From Ignavibacteria bacterium (GTDB lineage: Bacteria > Bacteroidota > Ignavibacteria > Kapaibacteriales > UBA2268), in contig JAOAEE010000042.1 in the NCBI GenBank assembly GCA_026416955.1, forward strand, positions 24,748 through 88,747: a DNA stretch of 64,000 nt, given 5' to 3'. The position numbers and the translations under genes were made by a program. This document shows positions 8,067-16,892 of the stretch, piece after piece. Numbering within the stretch: the first letter of the stretch is position 1; each line of letters opens with the position of its first letter. The notes under the pieces were generated by a model, which had not been told where the DNA came from, searched no databases, and saw nothing but the letters and a program-made list of their open reading frames with translations.

Positions 8067-9731
8067 TTATCTACTGATGATAAATGGTAATGTTTTATTG
8101 TCGATTTTTATGAAATAACAACCATTTTCAAATGCATTTAGGTCTAACCACAAATTCTCTTTCACCAAGAATTCGAGTTGTTCTACACCAAGTGAATTAT
8201 AGATAATACCTTTAACGGGGGCAATTTTTTCTTCTGTAAGTGAAATGCAAAGATAATTGGTGCACGGGTTTGGGAAAACGAAAATTCCCGAAGCCGATGA
8301 ATTGTTCAACTCGGTACTCAAAGGAAGATTGGGATTTAACTTTGCAATAAAAATGTTGGAGTATCCGAAGTTGAATATGCTTGTTTTATTGAAGAATATT
8401 TCGCGCGATTCGAAATTACCTGTTTGATATAAATTTCCGTTGTTGTCCACTGCAATATTGAAACTTTGGTCTTCGCCTTTGCCGCCAGCAGTTAAAACCC
8501 AAATAGGCTTTAAATCCTTATCGAATTTTGCAACAAAAATGTCTGCATATTGGTCGGTAGAGGAGTTGGTGAGAATAAAGTTATCCAAAGAGAAAGTGGA
8601 ACTTGCGAAATATCCGCCTATGTATAGGGAGCCTTGGTTGTCGATTACAATTTTTTTTGCATACTCGTCTGCATAACTACCGAAAGAACGTGCGTTGGCA
8701 ATATTTCCGTTTTTATCTAGTTTAATAATGAAAAAATCGTAACTCCCACTATTGCTTAATGTGTAACCCGGAAGTCTTATCACATCACTCTGGAATTCGC
8801 CCGTTAGATATAAGTATCCATCGTTTCCAAATACAATAGAGGCTGGATATTCCTTGTCGGTTCCGCTTAAAAATAATTGCCAAAGAAATCTTTTGTTGTT
8901 TTGGTCGTATTTGAAAAGAAATATATCTGAATAACCTTTGTTGAAAACAGTGTCGATAACATTAAGAAAGTTGCTGTTGAAGGTTCCATAGATATAGACC
9001 ATTCCTTCGTTATCGGTAGTAATTGTGTTTACCCTATCGTTCGAAACACCACCAAAGCGCAAAGCCCAAATTGGATTTAGGTCTTGCGTCAGTTTAGCAA
9101 CAAAGCCATCTCCCATTCCTTTGTATATCGTGCCATAATTGTAATTTTTTAGAGTATCGTTCCCGAATACAAGATAATCGCCAGAAAATTCTCCCGAAAG
9201 GTAAATAAATCCTTGGTTATCGACAAATATTGAATTTAGGTCGTCGTAACCATCACCTTTAAAAGTTTTCAAGTTTGTAACCTTACCGTTGTTTGGATTT
9301 AGAACAACAACAAAGATGTCGGAACCTGAGGAAGCTTCAACTTTCAAATCCTCGAACATAGCGGGTTTGCTTTCGAAATAACCAGAAACTATTAGATAAT
9401 CACCGGCCAATGCCATACAAGTAGCACGGTCGTTCTCTTGACCACCGAAAGCGATATTCCATAAGCAGTTTCCTTTTGAATCGAACTTTGCAACAAATAT
9501 GTCTTCTTGGCCACTGTTAGTTATTTTTTTTGTTCCAAAAGTTAATGTTGCACTTTTGAAATAGCCCGCGATATAAACGTTTCCACTTTGGTCGGTAACG
9601 ACAGCATTTGAATAGTCGAAACTATCGTAGCCCTTACCTCCTATTGCCCATTCCCAATTTTGGGCAAAAACAAAAGAAAATTGCAAGATTAAAAAAATAG
9701 AAATCGTTGGAACGAAATAATATCTTTTCAT
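8067..9731 (-). CDS. Secreted SBBP-repeat beta-propeller protein with T9SS sorting domain
   Basis: 554 aa from the chosen ATG at 9731 (MKRYYFVPTISIFLILQF). The GTG at 9752 would overlap the upstream phosphorylase stop and spoil the signal peptide. After cleavage behind VFAQ come about eight SBBP-type repeats of roughly 50 aa (for example DQSGNVYIAGYF, then DIFVAKFDSKGNCLW) forming a propeller. The last roughly 80 residues (IFVFPNPCTNYLCISL to FENGCYFIKI) are a type-A T9SS C-terminal domain, which directs export across the outer membrane. The binding partner is unknown. It sits directly behind the phosphorylase gene on the same strand, but a functional link is not implied. Confidence 0.85.
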   Translation of the reverse strand: MKRYYFVPTISIFLILQFSFVFAQNWEWAIGGKGYDSFDYSNAVVTDQSGNVYIAGYFKSATLTFGTKKITNSGQEDIFVAKFDSKGNCLWNIAFGGQENDRATCMALAGDYLIVSGYFESKPAMFEDLKVEASSGSDIFVVVLNPNNGKVTNLKTFKGDGYDDLNSIFVDNQGFIYLSGEFSGDYLVFGNDTLKNYNYGTIYKGMGDGFVAKLTQDLNPIWALRFGGVSNDRVNTITTDNEGMVYIYGTFNSNFLNVIDTVFNKGYSDIFLFKYDQNNKRFLWQLFLSGTDKEYPASIVFGNDGYLYLTGEFQSDVIRLPGYTLSNSGSYDFFIIKLDKNGNIANARSFGSYADEYAKKIVIDNQGSLYIGGYFASSTFSLDNFILTNSSTDQYADIFVAKFDKDLKPIWVLTAGGKGEDQSFNIAVDNNGNLYQTGNFESREIFFNKTSIFNFGYSNIFIAKLNPNLPLSTELNNSSASGIFVFPNPCTNYLCISLTEEKIAPVKGIIYNSLGVEQLEFLVKENLWLDLNAFENGCYFIKIDNKTLPFIISR

Positions 9732-9741
9732 TCTATCACCA

Positions 9742-12303
9742 TTATTTAACACTATTTGCCCAAAGACAAAATAAGTCTTGTGGATTTACAAGCAAAGGAT
9801 GGCTCGGCATAACTCGAATTGTAAAGCCTTGTTGTCCAGTTCCGGAACAAAAGTAACTGCCTTCGTAGCAGTAAACTTCGCCTTCGACAGAAGTTAAGTA
9901 CAATACTTCGTAACTTGTATTATACATTTCACCGTGAGGGTCGAGCGAACCATAAAAAACGTGAACAACAACATCTTCTGGGCGAAGTTTACCAAGTTTT
10001 ATTTTCGCAGAAACTTTTACTGGCTTACCCACGTAAAATTCGCCTTCATCCTTGAACGAAACATCCAAGATTTGAACGCCATTCCATTCGGCACGAATGA
10101 AATCCTTCCAGTCCTTTAATTCTTTCGATACCTTCGCGCCATCTTGGGTTAATTTATAATAGTTCTGCAATGCTGGAATATAGAAGCGAATTGTGTAGTC
10201 TTTTACCATTCTTGAGCAAGAAAATTGGCCAGCAACTGATTTTATAGAATTTCGCATAAATTCTACCCATTTTTCTGGTATTCTACTTACTTTCGAACGG
10301 TCGTAGAACAAAGGAACAATTTCTTGCTCCAAGATGTCGTAGAGTGAATTCGATTCGATTATTTCTTGTTCTTCCCAGTTTGAATACTCCTCTCCGTGGC
10401 CAATAGCAAATCCGTTCGAGCCATTGAAAGCTTCGTCCCACCATCCATCGAGAACGCTTAAATTGACAGTAGCGTTCAACGCGGCTTTCATCCCGCTTGT
10501 TCCGCTTGCTTCCAAAGGTCTAATTGGTGTGTTCAACCAAACATCGCATCCTTTTATCATTAGTCTTGCTATGACCATATCATAGTCTTCGAGAAAAACT
10601 ACATAACGCTCTAAACCGTATTGTCTTACCTTATGAATAATTGTTTGTATCATTTCTTTCCCAAGGTTATCTTGTGGATGGGCTTTACCAGCCATAATAA
10701 TTTGCACCGGTCGTTCGGGATTGGTAAGTATTGATTTTAAACGCTCCATATCGCGGAATAATAGAGTTGCACGTTTATAAGGAGCAAAGCGTCGAGCAAA
10801 ACCAATGGTTAATGCGTCGGGATTGAGATAATCATTTATTTTATTTAATTGCTCTGGCGAAAGGAACCCTTTTTGTCTTTGTTTTAAATAATTTCTTGCA
10901 AAAAGTACCAATCTTACTCTTCTTCGCTGCTTTTCCCTCCACAGTTCGTCGGAAGAAATCATTTCGATTTTATCCCAAAGTTCTTGGTTATCTGGTTCAA
11001 TTCTCCATCTTGGGGTCATATATCTGTCGTAAAGTTCGGCAAACTCGCGGGCAACCCAAGTCAAAGTATGTACCCCGTTCGTAATATGGGATATTGGGAC
11101 TTCCTCTTCTGGGATGTCTTTCCACAACTCGTGCCACATCCGTCGAGCAACTTTCCCGTGCAATCGGCTAACTCCGTTTCGATAGGCCGAGAGCCTAAGT
11201 CCGAGCACAGTCATTGAAAAGCCTTCGGTCGTGTTGTATGGATTTATTTGCCCGAGCGAAAGTAGTTCCTCCATCGAAATCCCGAGCTCTTTGACATAAT
11301 TTGAAAAGTACTTCTTTACGAGTTCTTGGTCGAAGACTTCGTTGCCAGCTGGAACTGGTGTGTGAGTTGTAAAAACAGAGGAGCCAATAACAATTTGCTT
11401 TGCGGAACGAAAGTCGATGTTGAATTTTTTCATCAATAATCTTATCCTTTCAAGTAGGGCAAAAGCTGCGTGCCCTTCGTTTAAATGGATTACTTCTGGT
11501 TCGATACCAATTACCTTCAAAGCACGAATTCCACCTATACCAAGGATTATTTCTTGTTGTATTCTGGTTTCTCTGGTTCCACCATACAATTGGTCGGTTA
11601 TGTCTCGGTAGGCAAGGTTTGTGTTTTTGTCGATATTTGTATCGAGTAGGAAAAGGTGGACTTTCCCAATTTCCATTCTCCACACTTGTGCATAAACCTT
11701 ACCTTCGGGAAAATCCAATTCAACAATTAGAGGGTCACCATTTTTGTCTCTTTGGACAAGAAGTGGCATAGAGTAAAAATCGTTTGGAATATACAGCTCA
11801 TTTTGCCAACCACTTTGTGTCAACTTTTGCCTAAAATATCCTTGCTGGTAAAGTAGCCCAATTCCAACAAGAGGAATTCCTAAGTCGCTTGCTGTTTTAA
11901 GATGGTCGCCAGAAAGAATACCTAAACCACCAGAATAATTTGGAAAACTTTCGTTAATACCATATTCTGGACTTAAATAGGCAATAGTTCCAACCTTATC
12001 GATACCAAGAGAATCGAACCAACCCTCGGATTCAAGATATTTACGAAAGCTGTCGTACACTGAATCGAGGAAAGCCACAAAATCCTTTTGCGAAGCCAAA
12101 TCTTCCAGTTCTTCTTGGGTTAACTTATTAATTAGTAACACGGGGTTGTGGTTGACTTCGTCCCAAAGTTTGTTGTTTACTCGGATAAACAATTCCTTTG
12201 CATTATAGTTCCAACACCACCAATAATTGTAAGCTAGTTCTTTCAACTTCGCAATTTTCTGTGGCAACTTTGCAGTAACAATGAAAGTCTGTACTGGTTT
12301 CAT
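9742..12303 (-). CDS. glgP: Alpha-glucan (maltodextrin/glycogen) phosphorylase
   Basis: 853 aa, matching the Thermotoga AgpA-like phosphorylase group (TIGR02094 type, roughly 850 aa, with a DUF3417-like N-terminus) rather than the E. coli GlgP length class. Visible motifs are AYNYWWCWNYNAKELF, YLSPEYGINESFPNYSGGLG, HLNEGHAAFALLERIR, THTPVPAGNEVF and the pyridoxal-phosphate lysine block EASGTSGMKAALNATVN. It releases glucose-1-phosphate from alpha-1,4-glucans in the cytoplasm. No glycogen synthase or branching enzyme is in the window. It is divergent from the YrdC-family gene across 77 bases. Confidence 0.93.
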   Translation of the reverse strand: MKPVQTFIVTAKLPQKIAKLKELAYNYWWCWNYNAKELFIRVNNKLWDEVNHNPVLLINKLTQEELEDLASQKDFVAFLDSVYDSFRKYLESEGWFDSLGIDKVGTIAYLSPEYGINESFPNYSGGLGILSGDHLKTASDLGIPLVGIGLLYQQGYFRQKLTQSGWQNELYIPNDFYSMPLLVQRDKNGDPLIVELDFPEGKVYAQVWRMEIGKVHLFLLDTNIDKNTNLAYRDITDQLYGGTRETRIQQEIILGIGGIRALKVIGIEPEVIHLNEGHAAFALLERIRLLMKKFNIDFRSAKQIVIGSSVFTTHTPVPAGNEVFDQELVKKYFSNYVKELGISMEELLSLGQINPYNTTEGFSMTVLGLRLSAYRNGVSRLHGKVARRMWHELWKDIPEEEVPISHITNGVHTLTWVAREFAELYDRYMTPRWRIEPDNQELWDKIEMISSDELWREKQRRRVRLVLFARNYLKQRQKGFLSPEQLNKINDYLNPDALTIGFARRFAPYKRATLLFRDMERLKSILTNPERPVQIIMAGKAHPQDNLGKEMIQTIIHKVRQYGLERYVVFLEDYDMVIARLMIKGCDVWLNTPIRPLEASGTSGMKAALNATVNLSVLDGWWDEAFNGSNGFAIGHGEEYSNWEEQEIIESNSLYDILEQEIVPLFYDRSKVSRIPEKWVEFMRNSIKSVAGQFSCSRMVKDYTIRFYIPALQNYYKLTQDGAKVSKELKDWKDFIRAEWNGVQILDVSFKDEGEFYVGKPVKVSAKIKLGKLRPEDVVVHVFYGSLDPHGEMYNTSYEVLYLTSVEGEVYCYEGSYFCSGTGQQGFTIRVMPSHPLLVNPQDLFCLWANSVK

Positions 12304-12380
12304 ACTATATATTTCAAATATTAATAATAGTTTATTTAAAATAATTAAATTAATACTTTTCGATTAAATACAAAAGTTAT

Positions 12381-12974
12381 ATGGAAATACAACTTGCAGT
12401 CGAGGTTTTGAGAAAAGGGGGGATTATTGCCTTCCCGACCGAAACTGTTTATGGCGTTGGTTGCGATATTTTCAATGTTAAAGCTGTTGAGAAAGTATTC
12501 GAGTTGAAAAAAAGAGAGAAAACCAAACCGCTTGCAGCCCACGTTGGCTCTTTGGAACAAATTCAGATGGTTTCGAATACCGATGTCAAATATTTCAATA
12601 TTCTTTACGAAAAGTTTCTTCCAGGACCCCTTGCTATTATCCTTCCTAAACTACCTATTGTCGACAGTGCTGTAACTTGTGGCTTGGATACTATTTCCAT
12701 CCGGTTCCCCGATTGCAAAGAAGCAATAGAACTTGCTTTGGGACTTGGCAGGCCTATTGCTGCAACCTCGGCCAATATTTCTGGTTATCCTTCGGCTATC
12801 CACCATAGTGATGTGGAAAAGTACTTCCCCTCGGAACTGGATTTCATAGTTCGTGGGGGACTTACCAAGTACCAAAAGGAGTCTACAATAATAGACCTCA
12901 CGCAAAATCCACCAGTGATTTTGCGCGAGGGTGCAATTCCAAAGCAAGTTATTGAAGATATTTTAAAAGACTAA
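12381..12974 (+). CDS. L-threonylcarbamoyladenylate synthase (YrdC/Sua5 family)
   Basis: 197 aa, a single YrdC domain without the extra Sua5 C-terminal domain. Motifs: FPTETVYGVGCD near residue 17, FELKKREKTKPLAAHV, the FLPGPLAIIL block, SIRFPD and GRPIAATSANISG. It makes threonylcarbamoyl-AMP from threonine, bicarbonate and ATP for the t6A37 modification of ANN-decoding tRNAs. The other t6A genes (tsaB, tsaD, tsaE) are not here. It converges on the LeuD-like gene with only 22 bases between stops. Confidence 0.9.
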   Translation: MEIQLAVEVLRKGGIIAFPTETVYGVGCDIFNVKAVEKVFELKKREKTKPLAAHVGSLEQIQMVSNTDVKYFNILYEKFLPGPLAIILPKLPIVDSAVTCGLDTISIRFPDCKEAIELALGLGRPIAATSANISGYPSAIHHSDVEKYFPSELDFIVRGGLTKYQKESTIIDLTQNPPVILREGAIPKQVIEDILKD

Positions 12975-12996
12975 ATTTTAAAACTATTGGATAAAA

Positions 12997-13491
12997 TTAT
13001 TTCATTTTCTCCAAAAGCAATTTTCGTGTGTATGGTATTAAACCACCAGCATCGATTATTGCTTGCCGCGATTTGTGATGTGGCACAAGTTGGAACTCCT
13101 TGCCTTTTGTCTTGTTAATAACTTTGTCTTCGGTTACTTCCAATTCGTCGCCAACTTCGGCTTCAATATCTGGGCAAATATAAGTTGGTAAACCCAAATT
13201 TATACTATTCTGTAAAAATATTCGGGCAAAATTTTTTGCAATAATTTTAATGTCGTATCCACGCAAGGTCGAAACTGCTTGTTCCCGAGACGAACCACAT
13301 CCAAAGTTTTTTCCAGCAACAATAAAATCGCCGGGTTCGAATTGGTGGTTGACTAAAATATTATGTAAATCTTTTATGTCGTCGAAAGCATATTGTGGTG
13401 TTTCGCTTGGAAGTACAGTTGCCATATATCTTCCGGGGTAAATGATGTCGGTGGAAATGTCGTCACCAAGAACATAGAGAACTTTTCCCAT
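12997..13491 (-). CDS. LeuD-like (aconitase-family) small subunit
   Basis: 164 aa from the ATG at 13491, which has GGAGG nine bases upstream. The upstream in-frame start at 13524 would overlap the large-subunit gene by 32 bases and add a tail unlike the family. Motifs: GDDISTDIIYPGRY at about 8-21, GKNFGCGSSREQA and IAKNFARIF. It forms the swivel domain that completes the active site of the LeuC-like partner. The specificity loop after PGRY reads MATV, so it is Y-M-A-T rather than the YLVY/YLRM-like or YLRT loops I know from isopropylmalate isomerases and homoaconitases. The substrate is therefore uncertain. Last gene of a five-gene operon. Confidence 0.85.
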   Translation of the reverse strand: MGKVLYVLGDDISTDIIYPGRYMATVLPSETPQYAFDDIKDLHNILVNHQFEPGDFIVAGKNFGCGSSREQAVSTLRGYDIKIIAKNFARIFLQNSINLGLPTYICPDIEAEVGDELEVTEDKVINKTKGKEFQLVPHHKSRQAIIDAGGLIPYTRKLLLEKMK

Positions 13492-13492
13492 A

Positions 13493-14782
13493 TCAACCTC
13501 CATTCCTTGGGTCTGTAATAACACCAGTTAAAGCGCTTGCAGCAGCAACACTAGGCGAGCAAAGGTAAACCTCGGAGTTGGGGTTGCCCATTCTACCTTT
13601 GAAGTTCCTATTAGTTGTCGATAGAGCAACTTCGCCATCGCCAAGAGCACCTTGATGAACACCAAGGCAAGGTCCGCAACCGGGATTGACCACAACTGCT
13701 CCAGCTTCCATCAAATCTAAAACATAGCCAAGTTTGATTGCTTCGCGAAGTATCTTACCCGAGGCTGGAAAAACAAGCATCCGCACACCTTTTGCTATTT
13801 TTTTACCTTTCAGGATTTTAGCAGCAGCCTCTAAGTCCTCGAGTCTTCCGTTTGTGCAAGAACCAAGAACAACTTGGTTTATCTTTATCCCAGCAACTTC
13901 CGAAATAGGTTTTACATTGTCGACCGTATGGGGGCAAGCAATCTGGGGTTCTAAATTTGTTACATCGATATTGATTTCTTGGACATACGAGGCGTCCTCG
14001 TCGGGAAGTATTAGCTCGATTTCTTCTTGTACACCGGCTTCTTGTTTTAAATACCTTAGTGTTTCGTCATCTGGTGGAACAATTCCCGATGTCGCACCAG
14101 CCTCTACAGTCATATTACATATTGTTAGCCGACCAGATGTGTTCATATTTCGAATGGTTTCGCCGTGAAATTCAATAACTTTGAAATTTGCTCCTTCGGC
14201 ACCAAGCAATCCAACCAGATACAGTATCAAGTCCTTTGGTTCAACATAATTTTGAAATTTCCCTTTAACTACAACTTTAATTGTTTCTGGAACTTGCACA
14301 TTTAAAATTCTGCCAAGTGTCCAAACCGAGGCCATTTCTGTTGCTCCAATTCCAAAGGAGAAAGCACCCAAAGCGCCGTGGCTTGTTGTATGGCTATCGG
14401 TTCCAACTACAACATAAGCCGGGCGGACATATCCATTTTCTGGCAATATTTGGTGGCAAATTCCCATTTCGTCGGTACGAATATCGTGGAACTTGCTAAT
14501 TCCTTGCTGAGCGACAAATTCTCGCACTTTTTTCTGGTTCGTTGCGGTTTTGGAACTTTCTGCTGGAACTCTATGGTCGAATATTATTGCAATTTTATTT
14601 GGGTCCCATACTTTTGGCTCCAAACCAGTCCCTTTGTATATTTCTAAGAATTGATTAATAACCAAAGCAGCATTTTCGTGCGACATTGCAAGGTCTACCA
14701 TTGGCTCCAAGACATCTCCAACTTGGACTTCCTTTTGTCCTGTTGCTTTGGCTAATATTTTTTGAACCAAGGTTTGTCCCAT
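13493..14782 (-). CDS. LeuC-like (3-isopropylmalate dehydratase / homoaconitase family) large subunit
   Basis: 429 aa, the short archaeal/thermophile-type LeuC class. The [4Fe-4S] ligands are C309 (GSCTNG), C369 and C372 (NPGCGPCLG). Other family blocks are FDHRVPAESSKTA, VGTDSHTTSHGALGAFSFGIG and EAGATSGIVPPDDET. With the LeuD-like subunit it should carry out a dehydratase/isomerase step on a 2- or 3-hydroxy di- or tricarboxylate. The stop is one base before the LeuD-like ATG, so translation is coupled. Because no leuA or leuB stands here and the neighbours are a CoA-transferase and a lyase, leucine synthesis is not the obvious role. Citraconate/citramalate or citrate/isocitrate chemistry are alternatives. 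Confidence 0.88.
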   Translation of the reverse strand: MGQTLVQKILAKATGQKEVQVGDVLEPMVDLAMSHENAALVINQFLEIYKGTGLEPKVWDPNKIAIIFDHRVPAESSKTATNQKKVREFVAQQGISKFHDIRTDEMGICHQILPENGYVRPAYVVVGTDSHTTSHGALGAFSFGIGATEMASVWTLGRILNVQVPETIKVVVKGKFQNYVEPKDLILYLVGLLGAEGANFKVIEFHGETIRNMNTSGRLTICNMTVEAGATSGIVPPDDETLRYLKQEAGVQEEIELILPDEDASYVQEINIDVTNLEPQIACPHTVDNVKPISEVAGIKINQVVLGSCTNGRLEDLEAAAKILKGKKIAKGVRMLVFPASGKILREAIKLGYVLDLMEAGAVVVNPGCGPCLGVHQGALGDGEVALSTTNRNFKGRMGNPNSEVYLCSPSVAAASALTGVITDPRNGG

Positions 14783-14794
14783 TTCTCCTCCAAT

Positions 14795-15988
14795 TTAAAC
14801 AACACCATCTTGACGAAGTTGTGCAATTTCTTCTTTTGTAATTCCAATCAGCGCAAGAACTTCTTCGGTGTGTTGAGAAAGTTTAGGTGGTGGATTGACA
14901 GCAAAACCGGGAGTTTTTTCGAACTTCGCTGTCAAATTAAATACTTTGATTGGTCCAATACCTTCTACTTCCAAGGTTGCAAATGTGTTGCGAACTTCGA
15001 TTTGAGGTTGGTTCAAAGCGGCTTCGAGCGAAAGAATTTCACCAGCGGGAATGTCATTATTGTTGAGAAGTTCTACCCAATATTTAGTGGGTTTTTCCAT
15101 CAATTTTTCTTCAACTAAGGGGTTCAATTCGTATCGATTTTTCTTTCGAATATCTCTTTCTTTGAACCTTGGGTCTTCCTTTAAATGGGAAAGCCCAAGT
15201 AAATCGGCAAGAGTTTCCCATTGTTCTTGTTTGTTTGCAGCAATGTTGATGTAACCGTCTTGGGTTTTGAAAGTGCCCGAGGGGGCAGCTGTAAAATTAT
15301 CGTTTCCAAGCAATTCTGGTTGCTGACCACCAAGCATAAGATTTGCAACGACCCAACCCATAAGCGGCATAATAGAATCGAGTAGTGCAACGTCGATAAA
15401 TTGTCCTTCGCCAGTGCGTTCCCGATGGTAAAGTGCCGCAAGTATTGCAAATGCTGCATTTAACCCGCCTACTGTATCGCAAACTGGGAAACCACAACGC
15501 AATGGGTTAAGTCGTTTATCTCCATTAATTGCCATTACACCACTCAGACCTTGTATAATTTGGTCGTATGCTGGTTTGAACGCGTCGGGGCCGGTTTGCC
15601 CAAATCCAGAAATTGCGCAATATATTAATTTGGGATTTATTTCTTTCAAAACGGAATAACCAACACCCAATCGGTCCATTACGCCGGGGCGAAAATTTTC
15701 GACAACAACATCAGAAACACCAACCAATTTTTTGAATATTTCTTGACCACGGGCATCTTTTAAGTTCAAAGTACAAGATTTTTTGTTTGAATTTTGGGCA
15801 AGGAAACTTGTTCCCATCAACATCTTGTTGTATTCAGTAACGCAACCCAATTTTCGTGCAAGGTCTCCATCCTTTGGATTTTCTATCTTAATCACTTCTG
15901 CCCCAAGTAAGGCAAGATGAAGTGTTGCAAATGGACCCGATAAAACGTTCGTTAAATCTAAAACTCTAATACCATCGAGTATTTTCAT
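14795..15988 (-). CDS. CaiB/BaiF (class III) CoA-transferase
   Basis: 397 aa. The ATG at 15988 is chosen because it overlaps the stop of the upstream lyase gene as ATGA and has GGAGAG eight bases ahead; the ATG at 16000 would add only four residues. Family blocks: GIRVLDLTNVLSGPFATLHL, LGAEVIKIENPKDGD, NSNKKSCTLNLK, ENFRPGVMDRLG, SGFGQTG and PAYDQIIQG, where Asp142 is the expected catalytic aspartate forming the acyl anhydride. It should move CoA between two carboxylic acids. Its translational coupling to an HMG-CoA-lyase-like gene suggests that it activates the lyase substrate, as in the R-citramalate CoA-transferase/lyase pair of Chloroflexus. Confidence 0.88.
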   Translation of the reverse strand: MKILDGIRVLDLTNVLSGPFATLHLALLGAEVIKIENPKDGDLARKLGCVTEYNKMLMGTSFLAQNSNKKSCTLNLKDARGQEIFKKLVGVSDVVVENFRPGVMDRLGVGYSVLKEINPKLIYCAISGFGQTGPDAFKPAYDQIIQGLSGVMAINGDKRLNPLRCGFPVCDTVGGLNAAFAILAALYHRERTGEGQFIDVALLDSIMPLMGWVVANLMLGGQQPELLGNDNFTAAPSGTFKTQDGYINIAANKQEQWETLADLLGLSHLKEDPRFKERDIRKKNRYELNPLVEEKLMEKPTKYWVELLNNNDIPAGEILSLEAALNQPQIEVRNTFATLEVEGIGPIKVFNLTAKFEKTPGFAVNPPPKLSQHTEEVLALIGITKEEIAQLRQDGVV

Positions 15989-16878
15989 TGCTCTCTCCAT
16001 ATTTTATAAACATAACCTGGTAAATCTTTGACAAAGAAACCGCAAGCATACTTTGTAACGCTTATAATTTTTCCGATGTTAATGTCATTTCGCAAACCCA
16101 TTTTTTGAAGCATATAAACGAAGTCTTCGGTGCAAACATTTCCCGATGGTTGTTTAGTGAAAGGGCAGCCTCCAAGCCCCCCAAATGCAGTTTCAATATA
16201 TTTCACACCATTTTGCATTGCAACATAGGTGTTTACCATTCCCAGCCCATATGTGTTGTGGAAATGGCAAGCAAATTCTGCATCTGGGTTCATTTTTTGT
16301 AATCGAGAATACATTCTTTCGACTTTTTGGGGGAAAGCGTAGCCCGAAGTGTCGGCAAGGCTAACCTTGTTTATTCCTTCGGAAAAGTAACGTTCGCAGA
16401 TTTGGAATACTCGCTCCTCGGGAATTTCGCCTTCGTAACCACAACCAAAAGCAGATTGGACTGAAACTTGGATGTCCTTTCCAAGTTTTATTGCTTCTTT
16501 TGCAATATTTACAATACGTTCCAAAGCCTCGGATACGCTCATACCAGTATTCTTTTTCGAATGGGTTTCGCTTGCCGAAACTCCCATACAAATCAAGTCC
16601 ACATCTGCTTTCAATGCTCTTTCAAACCCTTTCTCGTTTAAAATTAGACCTGAGAACTTGGTCTTTCCATTTTTTTTGGGTTTAATTTCTTGGAACAACT
16701 CGTCCGTGTCGGCCATTTGTGGCATAATTTTGGGATTTACAAAAGAACCAAGTTGAATGATATCGATACCAGCTTCGACAAGGGTTTCTGTCCATTGTAA
16801 TTTAGTAATTGTTGGAACGGGCTCGCTTTCCATTTGTAAGCCATCGCGCAAGCCTACTTCGTGGATAAATATTTCCAT
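15985..16878 (-). CDS. HMG-CoA lyase-like / citramalyl-CoA lyase-like protein
   Basis: 297 aa, a full DRE-TIM metallolyase barrel. All residues known to matter in HMG-CoA lyase appear in place: R11-D12 (GLRDGLQ), the metal histidines H205 and H207 (CHFHNTYGLG), the flexible-loop cysteine C238 (GGLGGCPF) and N247 (SGNVCTED). The family cleaves HMG-CoA to acetyl-CoA and acetoacetate; a known variant cleaves R-citramalyl-CoA to acetyl-CoA and pyruvate. Here it lies between an IDH-like dehydrogenase and a class III CoA-transferase, with no leucine-degradation genes nearby, so a citramalyl-CoA-type or related substrate is as likely as HMG-CoA. This is inference; the fold and active site are visible. 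Confidence 0.85.
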   Translation of the reverse strand: MEIFIHEVGLRDGLQMESEPVPTITKLQWTETLVEAGIDIIQLGSFVNPKIMPQMADTDELFQEIKPKKNGKTKFSGLILNEKGFERALKADVDLICMGVSASETHSKKNTGMSVSEALERIVNIAKEAIKLGKDIQVSVQSAFGCGYEGEIPEERVFQICERYFSEGINKVSLADTSGYAFPQKVERMYSRLQKMNPDAEFACHFHNTYGLGMVNTYVAMQNGVKYIETAFGGLGGCPFTKQPSGNVCTEDFVYMLQKMGLRNDINIGKIISVTKYACGFFVKDLPGYVYKIWREQ

Positions 16879-16892
16879 TTTTGCCTCAGAAT

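Noticed and set aside
9732..9752. GTG at 9752 as the start of the T9SS propeller protein
   Set aside because: It overlaps the stop of the phosphorylase gene and adds MLNNGDR before a clean signal peptide that starts at the ATG 9731.
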